From assembly GCA_900766165.1 (NCBI GenBank), contig CAAFUK010000115.1, positions 1 through 11,389 on the forward strand: a stretch of 11,389 nt of DNA. Reading direction: 5' to 3'. The translations under genes and the position numbers were made by a program. Shown piece after piece: positions 5,488 through 11,389 of the stretch (the first letter of the stretch is position 1; every line of letters begins with the position of its first letter). Origin of the DNA: an uncultured Collinsella sp. Its GTDB lineage: Bacteria; Actinomycetota; Coriobacteriia; Coriobacteriales; Coriobacteriaceae. A model generated the notes under the pieces. The model searched no databases and had not been told where the DNA came from. It worked only from the letters and a program-made list of their open reading frames with translations.

Positions 5488-7853
5488 TAGCGCTCGCCTC
5501 CTTCCATGACGGCTGCAATTTCTTCTTGGGTAAGCCCCAGCTCCTCGGCGGAAAGCTGCGACTGTGCGATCTCCAGGTACGCCGGGCAGCTGCGCAGCAG
5601 CTCCTTGTGCGTGCCGGTGCCCACTACGTGGCCGTCGTCGAGCACGATGATCTGGTCGGCGTGCATGATGGTCGCGATGCGCTGGGCCACGACCACGAGC
5701 GCGGCGTCGGTAACGTTTTTGGCCAGCTCCTCGCGTAGGCGCGCGTCGGTCTTGTAGTCGAGGGCACTAAACGAGTCATCGAACACCACGACCTCGGGCT
5801 TTTTGGCCAACGCGCGGGCGATGGCCAGACGCTGGCGCTGACCACCCGAAACATTGGAGCCGCCCTGGCTGATGGGGGAGTCGTAGCCGCCCTCGCGCTC
5901 GGCGATAAAGTCCTCCGCCTGGGCGACGCGTGCTGCCTGGCGCATATCCTCGTCACTCACCATGTCGCCGGCAAACTTGAGGTTGCTCTCGACGGTACCC
6001 GAGAACAGACGACCCTGCTGCGGAATATAACCGATGCGGCGGCGCAGCTCGGAAAGGGTCATGTCGCGCACGTCGATGCCGTCGAGCGAAATGCTGCCGC
6101 CCGTGACGTCGTACAGGCGCGGAATCAACTGCACGAGCGTGGACTTACCCGAGCCCGTGGAGCCAATAATGCCGAGCATCTGACCGGCATGCGTGGTGAA
6201 GTTCACGCCGCTGATGACGTCGGCGCGGGCATCGGGATACTGGAAGCTCACGTCGCGGAAGGTGAGCTCGCCGCGCGGCGCGCTGGCCACGGGCAGTTTG
6301 GGCGAGACAGGGTCGTTGATGCTCGTGGGGCAGGTGATGACCTCTTCCACGCGCTCGGCTGCGACCTCGGCGCGCGGCAGGATGACCGAAACCATGGTGA
6401 GGATCATAAACGCCATGACGATCTGCATGGTGTAGGAGATAAACGCCATCATGTTGCCGACCTGCATCACGCCGTCGGACACGCCCTGCGCGCCAAACCA
6501 GACGATAAGCACGGTGATGCAGTTCATGACGAGCATCATGAGCGGCATCATAAAGCTCATGGCGCGGTTGGTGTAGAGCTGCGTGGTCATCAGGTCGAGC
6601 GAAGCCTTGTCAAAACGCTCGAGCTCATGTTCCTCGCGGTTGAACGAGCGGATGGGCATAAGGCCGTCGAGCAGCTCGCGGGCGGTAAGGTTCACGCGGT
6701 CCACAAAGCTCTGCATCTTTTTGAACTTTGGCATGGTGAGGCCCATGAGCACGCCGACGACGGCCGAGACCGCGATGATGGCCACGGCGATGGTCCACTC
6801 CAGGCCGGTGTGGTTGGCCAGGACGCGCATGACGGCGACGATGCCCATGACGGGGGCCATCAGGCACATGCGGATAAACAGGGTTGCGGCCATCTGGATC
6901 TGCTGAATGTCGTTGGTGCAGCGGGTGATGAGCGAGGCCTGGCTAAACTTGCCCACCTCGGCCGGCGAGAAGTGCATAACCTTGTTGAAGGTCTCGCGGC
7001 GCAGGTCGCGGGCGATGGAGCAGGCGGTGCGCGACGCCACGGCACCGGTCAGAATGGTGGCGACGAGCGACACCAGGCACAGCCCAAACATCGTGGTCGC
7101 CATGTGGCTCAGGTAGGCGTTCTGCACGTCGGCGGGGTCGATGCCCTGTGCCTTGTACTCGTCCTGTACATAGCTCACGGCGCGCTGGGTGACGATGGAG
7201 CCCGACATGGAGCCCATTTTGTCCGCCATTTGGTTGGCGCCCTCGACGAGCTTGCTTTGGTCTACCAGACCGCCCTCGACACCCAGGCGCAGGCTCTTCA
7301 TGGTGATCTTACCGCCGTCGGCATCAATCTGCTTTTGCATGTTCTGCGCCGCTGCGGCCTTCTGCTGCATCTCGGCGAGCTGCTCGGGCGTCATCGCTGC
7401 CATTTGCTCGGGGGTGGGCATGGCCTGGGCAGCGTTGTTGTCTTTCTCGCTGGACGAGCCCATCATGTCGCCCATGGAGTCGGCGTCAATGCCCTGGTCG
7501 AGCGAAAGGACGACAGTCTCGGGCAGGCTCATAATGTCGGCAATCTTGCCTCCATCGGCACGCTCTTCCTCGGTACCCTTATACGTTCGAATGCCATTTT
7601 TGTCAGCCTTGCTAAACACGGCCTCCACAGCTTTGGCGTCCTTGGTGCTCATAAAGAGTTCAAGGTCGTCGAGCGATTCGGCGCGGATGGTGTCGGGTAC
7701 GGGCGAGGCGATGCCGCCTTGCTGCACACCCACGTCGACGATGTCGCTCATATAGGTAGGCAGCGCCAGATCGGCGTTGCAGCTGATTACGATAAGCACG
7801 ATAGCTGCGAACAGTGCCAGGATATGCTTTTTAAAGAGCTTGAGAATCCTCAC
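5487..7853 (-). CDS. Heterodimeric ABC exporter subunit, degenerate ATP site, large extracytoplasmic insert
   Basis: A 788-residue half-transporter. TM1 is at about 10-28, and TM2 begins only near 251. The roughly 200 residues between them should lie outside the membrane; they are polar and Met/Gln-rich with a TPEQ repeat (147-150, 155-158). The ATP domain is about 525-770: Walker A GSTGSGKST (564-572), signature VSGGQ (668-672), Walker B VVVFDD with Asp693 where the catalytic Glu is expected, and Gln724 in place of the switch His (AQRIATI). This is the degenerate half of an asymmetric pair: its intact signature completes the canonical site of the neighbour, while the neighbour's altered LSQGQ completes this weak site. 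It starts with GTG at 7853, overlapping the marR stop by 4 bases (GTGA), with AAAGGAG 9 bases upstream. Confidence 0.92.
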   Translation of the reverse strand: MRILKLFKKHILALFAAIVLIVISCNADLALPTYMSDIVDVGVQQGGIASPVPDTIRAESLDDLELFMSTKDAKAVEAVFSKADKNGIRTYKGTEEERADGGKIADIMSLPETVVLSLDQGIDADSMGDMMGSSSEKDNNAAQAMPTPEQMAAMTPEQLAEMQQKAAAAQNMQKQIDADGGKITMKSLRLGVEGGLVDQSKLVEGANQMADKMGSMSGSIVTQRAVSYVQDEYKAQGIDPADVQNAYLSHMATTMFGLCLVSLVATILTGAVASRTACSIARDLRRETFNKVMHFSPAEVGKFSQASLITRCTNDIQQIQMAATLFIRMCLMAPVMGIVAVMRVLANHTGLEWTIAVAIIAVSAVVGVLMGLTMPKFKKMQSFVDRVNLTARELLDGLMPIRSFNREEHELERFDKASLDLMTTQLYTNRAMSFMMPLMMLVMNCITVLIVWFGAQGVSDGVMQVGNMMAFISYTMQIVMAFMILTMVSVILPRAEVAAERVEEVITCPTSINDPVSPKLPVASAPRGELTFRDVSFQYPDARADVISGVNFTTHAGQMLGIIGSTGSGKSTLVQLIPRLYDVTGGSISLDGIDVRDMTLSELRRRIGYIPQQGRLFSGTVESNLKFAGDMVSDEDMRQAARVAQAEDFIAEREGGYDSPISQGGSNVSGGQRQRLAIARALAKKPEVVVFDDSFSALDYKTDARLREELAKNVTDAALVVVAQRIATIMHADQIIVLDDGHVVGTGTHKELLRSCPAYLEIAQSQLSAEELGLTQEEIAAVMEGGER

Positions 7854-8299
7854 TCGGCATCTCTCCTTTCTTGATTGCGGTCGATAATTTCGTTGGCACG
7901 CCTAAGAAGGCGCACCATCTCTTGGGTATCTGTTTCGCCGAGCTGCTCGAGGAAAGCCGCGGTGCGGGCCTCGAATTCCCGACGTTTGATTTCGAGATCC
8001 TGGAATCCCTTGTCGGTCACTATGACGTGTACGCGACGACGGTCAGTCTTTGAGTGCTCGCGCTCGACCCAGCCCTTGGCCTCGAGGGCGCGCAGAATAT
8101 TGGCGATGCGGGCGCTCGAGACCCAGGCGCGATCAGCGAGTTCGCTCGGCGTGAGCGAACCGCCGGCGAGCATAAGGGCGCGCATGACAGCCATCTCGCC
8201 GCTGAGAGCTTTGTCCACAAAGCGCGAAACGCGCTGGTGAATGCCGCCAAACTCGGTAAGGAGCTGACGCCCAAGCTTATGGAAGTCGGTATCTTCCAC
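7850..8299 (-). CDS. MarR-family transcriptional regulator
   Basis: A 149-residue winged-helix regulator of usual MarR length. The helix-turn-helix is SLTPSELADRAWVSSARIANILRALEAKGW (48-77). The wing follows as VEREHSKTDRRRVHVIVTDKG (78-98) with the characteristic D-R-R-R turn. Helices on both sides provide the dimer interface. It heads the operon and overlaps the first ABC gene by 4 bases, the usual context for a repressor of a drug or toxic-compound exporter that is released by ligand. The start is GTG at 8299, within a dyad, with only a weak ribosome binding site (AGGGG, 6 bases away), which suggests low or controlled expression. Confidence 0.92.
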   Translation of the reverse strand: MEDTDFHKLGRQLLTEFGGIHQRVSRFVDKALSGEMAVMRALMLAGGSLTPSELADRAWVSSARIANILRALEAKGWVEREHSKTDRRRVHVIVTDKGFQDLEIKRREFEARTAAFLEQLGETDTQEMVRLLRRANEIIDRNQERRDAE

Positions 8300-8339
8300 C
8301 GAAAACCCCTAACACTAGAAACTATTTTCGGTGAAAGAT
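8291..8339 (-). promoter_or_regulatory. Dyad over the marR start, probable autoregulatory operator
   Basis: Arms of 15 nt at 8291-8305 and 8325-8339 (ATCTTCCACCGAAAA and its inverse) differ at one position and are 34 bp apart centre to centre, about three helical turns. The distal arm contains a smaller dyad, TTTC-GGT-GAAA, and the proximal arm a one-base variant of it. The proximal arm covers the GTG start codon. Binding by the MarR dimer could block transcription; alternatively the RNA stem could hide the start codon. I found no convincing -35/-10 pair for this operon. Confidence 0.5.
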
Positions 8340-8610
8340 GATACCCTTGCACGCGCGCCCTATACGGTAGATTTTGAGACATGCCTAGAAAACTACCTTT
8401 AGGCGACCTCCGTACACCGTCGGTGCCAGTAAAGTTTGGGGCAGATCGTTAGGCATGTCCTAAAGCCTACTCAGAGGCACTTTACCCTGCTAAAGCTGGC
8501 ATAACAGCTAGAGTGAACGTCGTACAAAGGCAAGGAAAAATACCAAACAAATCGGTGAACGGTAGTTGTTCGCGCTCGCATTTCCTGCGGATTTGTTAAA
8601 AACGCCATAA
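8340..8610. other. Divergent intergenic region, no gene seen
   Basis: No convincing reading frame on either strand. It holds two interleaved inverted repeats (8378-8387 with 8450-8459, and 8397-8403 with 8459-8465). The DNA becomes more AT-rich towards 8590-8640, where the candidate pfl promoter lies. Confidence 0.5.
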
Positions 8611-8619
8611 TGGTATAAA
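8592..8619 (+). promoter_or_regulatory. Candidate extended -10 promoter for pflB
   Basis: TGGTATAAA (8611-8619) fits the extended -10 pattern TG-n-TATAAT with one change. A weak -35-like TTTGTT lies 16 bases upstream. It would start transcription near 8626 and leave a leader of about 220 bases before pflB. I did not find an FNR, Rex or CRP site that I trust. Confidence 0.4.
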
Positions 8620-8849
8620 AAAAGAAACATATAACAGCACTGATGAAGGGGGTAGCTATGTTATCCTTCTCAAACGGGTGAAATCTTGGGTTTTGGGTTG
8701 CAGTTCCAAGGTGGACAAACGTTTTTCCCTGTACCAACGTGTGGTGAAGAACGGAAGAAGCCGGTAGTGCAAGCCGATAATTCAAGAATTCAATAAGCAG
8801 CGGTGTGAGAGAGCGCCGCATTACACGTAACTAGGAGCGTGGTTACACA
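8620..8849 (+). other. Long untranslated leader of pflB
   Basis: Possible 7-codon frame at 8658-8681 (MLSFSNG) after AAGGGGG. Near the end are a 6-bp GC-rich stem (8799-8804 with 8813-8818) and a 5-bp stem (GTAAC 8827-8831 with GTTAC 8842-8846) whose loop holds the ribosome binding site AGGAG (8833-8837). That site lies 12 bases from the pflB ATG, longer than usual. No riboswitch class was recognised. Confidence 0.35.
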
Positions 8850-10901
<2,052 letters not shown>

Positions 10902-10902
10902 C

Positions 10903-10927
10903 TATTGTTAGTGCTATACTAACAATA
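10903..10927 (+). promoter_or_regulatory. Perfect palindrome with extended -10-like core between pflB and grcA
   Basis: Perfect 10-nt arms (TATTGTTAGT 10903-10912, ACTAACAATA 10918-10927) flank GCTAT, starting one base after the pflB stop. The centre reads TGCTATACT (10912-10920), a good extended -10 match. It could be an operator over an internal promoter for the radical subunit, or a 3'-end stem protecting pflB mRNA. No T tract follows, so it is not a normal terminator. Confidence 0.5.
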
Positions 10928-10943
10928 ACGATTACTGATTAGC

Positions 10944-10963
10944 GCGCCGGTTTCGGCCGGCGC
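10944..10963 (+). other. GC-rich hairpin before grcA ribosome binding site
   Basis: GCGCCGG (10944-10950) and CCGGCGC (10957-10963) form a perfect 7-bp stem with a 6-nt loop, 10 bases before AAGGAG (10974-10979). Without a following T run it is more likely an RNA stability or processing element than a terminator. Confidence 0.5.
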
Positions 10964-10986
10964 CTATCAATCGAAGGAGACACATT

Positions 10987-11238
10987 ATGAAGGTTTCTGA
11001 AGTTTCCGAGACTCAGGCCGATAACCTGGTCCACATGCTCGACGCTTACGCCGAGAAGGGTGGCCACCACCTGAACATCAACGTCTTCAACCGTGAGACG
11101 CTGCTCGACGCTCAGGCTCACCCCGAGAAGTACCCGCAGCTGACCATCCGCGTTTCCGGCTATGCCGTGAACTTCCACACGCTCACCAAGGAGCAGCAGG
11201 ACGAGGTCATTGCGCGTACCTTCCACAACAAGTTCTAA
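10987..11238 (+). CDS. grcA: Free-standing glycyl-radical domain subunit of pyruvate formate-lyase (GrcA-like)
   Basis: An 83-residue protein equal to the missing C-terminus of PflB. GGHHLNINVFNRETLLDA (25-42) and PEKYPQLTIRVSGYAV (46-61) match E. coli PflB and YfiD/GrcA; G58 in RVSGYA corresponds to the radical Gly734. PFL-activase should make the radical here, and the domain must dock into the catalytic subunit so the radical reaches C409-C410. Only the first 10 residues (MKVSEVSETQ) are extra. E. coli GrcA is 127 residues with a different N-terminus. ATG at 10987 follows AAGGAG by 7 bases. It lies 85 bases after pflB, in another frame, so a simple sequencing frameshift cannot explain the split. 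It may be co-transcribed with pflB, expressed from its own promoter, or both. Confidence 0.93.
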   Translation: MKVSEVSETQADNLVHMLDAYAEKGGHHLNINVFNRETLLDAQAHPEKYPQLTIRVSGYAVNFHTLTKEQQDEVIARTFHNKF

Positions 11239-11272
11239 AGGGGTTTAACTCCCGCAGGATCGCCGGGCCGTC

Positions 11273-11377
11273 TTGGGTTACTTTCCAAAACGTCCTCGGA
11301 CATGCAAAGGGCTCCGCTGCGCGCTTCGCGCGGCGGACCCCTTTGCGTCCTGCGGAATATTTTGGAAAGTAACCCAA
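11273..11377. repeat. Long palindrome downstream of grcA
   Basis: A perfect 18-bp outer stem (TTGGGTTACTTTCCAAAA 11273-11290 with 11360-11377) surrounds an inner stem of 20 pairs (11304-11323 with 11327-11346) that has one C-C mismatch and one G-U pair around a 3-nt loop. It starts 34 bases after the grcA stop and may end the pfl transcript, but no T tract directly follows the inner stem. Size and symmetry resemble an interspersed palindromic repeat. Confidence 0.7.
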
Positions 11378-11389
11378 AACCGGCCATGT

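Noticed and set aside
6189..7874. Long plus-strand open frame (561 codons) antisense to the first ABC gene
   Set aside because: Shadow of GC-rich coding DNA; His/Gly/Ala/Asp-rich with no motifs, while the minus strand has a full ABC exporter.
8471..8821. Minus-strand frame of 116 codons upstream of pflB
   Set aside because: No good ribosome binding site, no family resemblance, and it covers the candidate pfl promoter and leader.

Overview
The window looks like chromosomal DNA from an anaerobic, high-GC, gut-type actinobacterium of the Coriobacteriia, most likely Collinsella or a close relative. This is inferred from the GC-rich codon use, a fermentative pyruvate formate-lyase locus, the general look of the proteins and the many palindromic intergenic repeats. 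No 16S rRNA or other taxonomic marker is present, so the genus is a judgement and not a measurement.

Layout. (1) 1-850, plus strand: two overlapping pieces of decayed or recombined genes, the second being the C-terminal part of a protein-kinase-like protein with a Cys/His tail. (2) 893-1543, minus: a GNAT acetyltransferase. (3) 1544-2019: no gene, but a cluster of three different palindromes and a short degenerate direct repeat. (4) 2020-3051, minus: a class I DAHP synthase (entry to the shikimate pathway) with a clear sigma-70-type promoter. (5) 3052-3630: no gene, but a small palindrome, a 238-bp MITE-like element with 35-bp inverted ends, and a strong intrinsic terminator. (6) 3631-8299, minus: a three-gene operon, read marR, then ABC exporter subunit 1 (degenerate ATP site), then ABC exporter subunit 2 (canonical ATP site). 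Its genes overlap by 4 and 1 bases, and a dyad covers the marR start. (7) 8300-8849: divergent intergenic region with the operator-like dyad, a candidate extended -10 promoter and a long leader for pfl. (8) 8850-11238, plus: pyruvate formate-lyase encoded as two separate proteins. (9) 11239-11389: a long, nearly perfect palindrome.

The most notable feature is the split pyruvate formate-lyase. The 683-residue protein has the whole catalytic barrel, including the Cys-Cys pair, but stops just before the C-terminal glycyl-radical domain. That domain is a separate 83-residue gene 85 bases downstream in another frame, with its own strong ribosome binding site. The two lengths add up to about one normal PflB. 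The gap holds a perfect 10-bp-arm palindrome centred on an extended -10-like motif, then a GC-rich hairpin. The radical subunit could therefore be made separately, or in excess, and swapped after oxygen damage. In E. coli GrcA (YfiD) does this as a spare part beside a full-length enzyme; here the separate domain appears to be obligatory.

The ABC pair has the expected asymmetry of a heterodimeric multidrug-type exporter and is probably controlled by its MarR regulator. The kinase-like fragment, GNAT and DAHP synthase show no clear functional link to each other.
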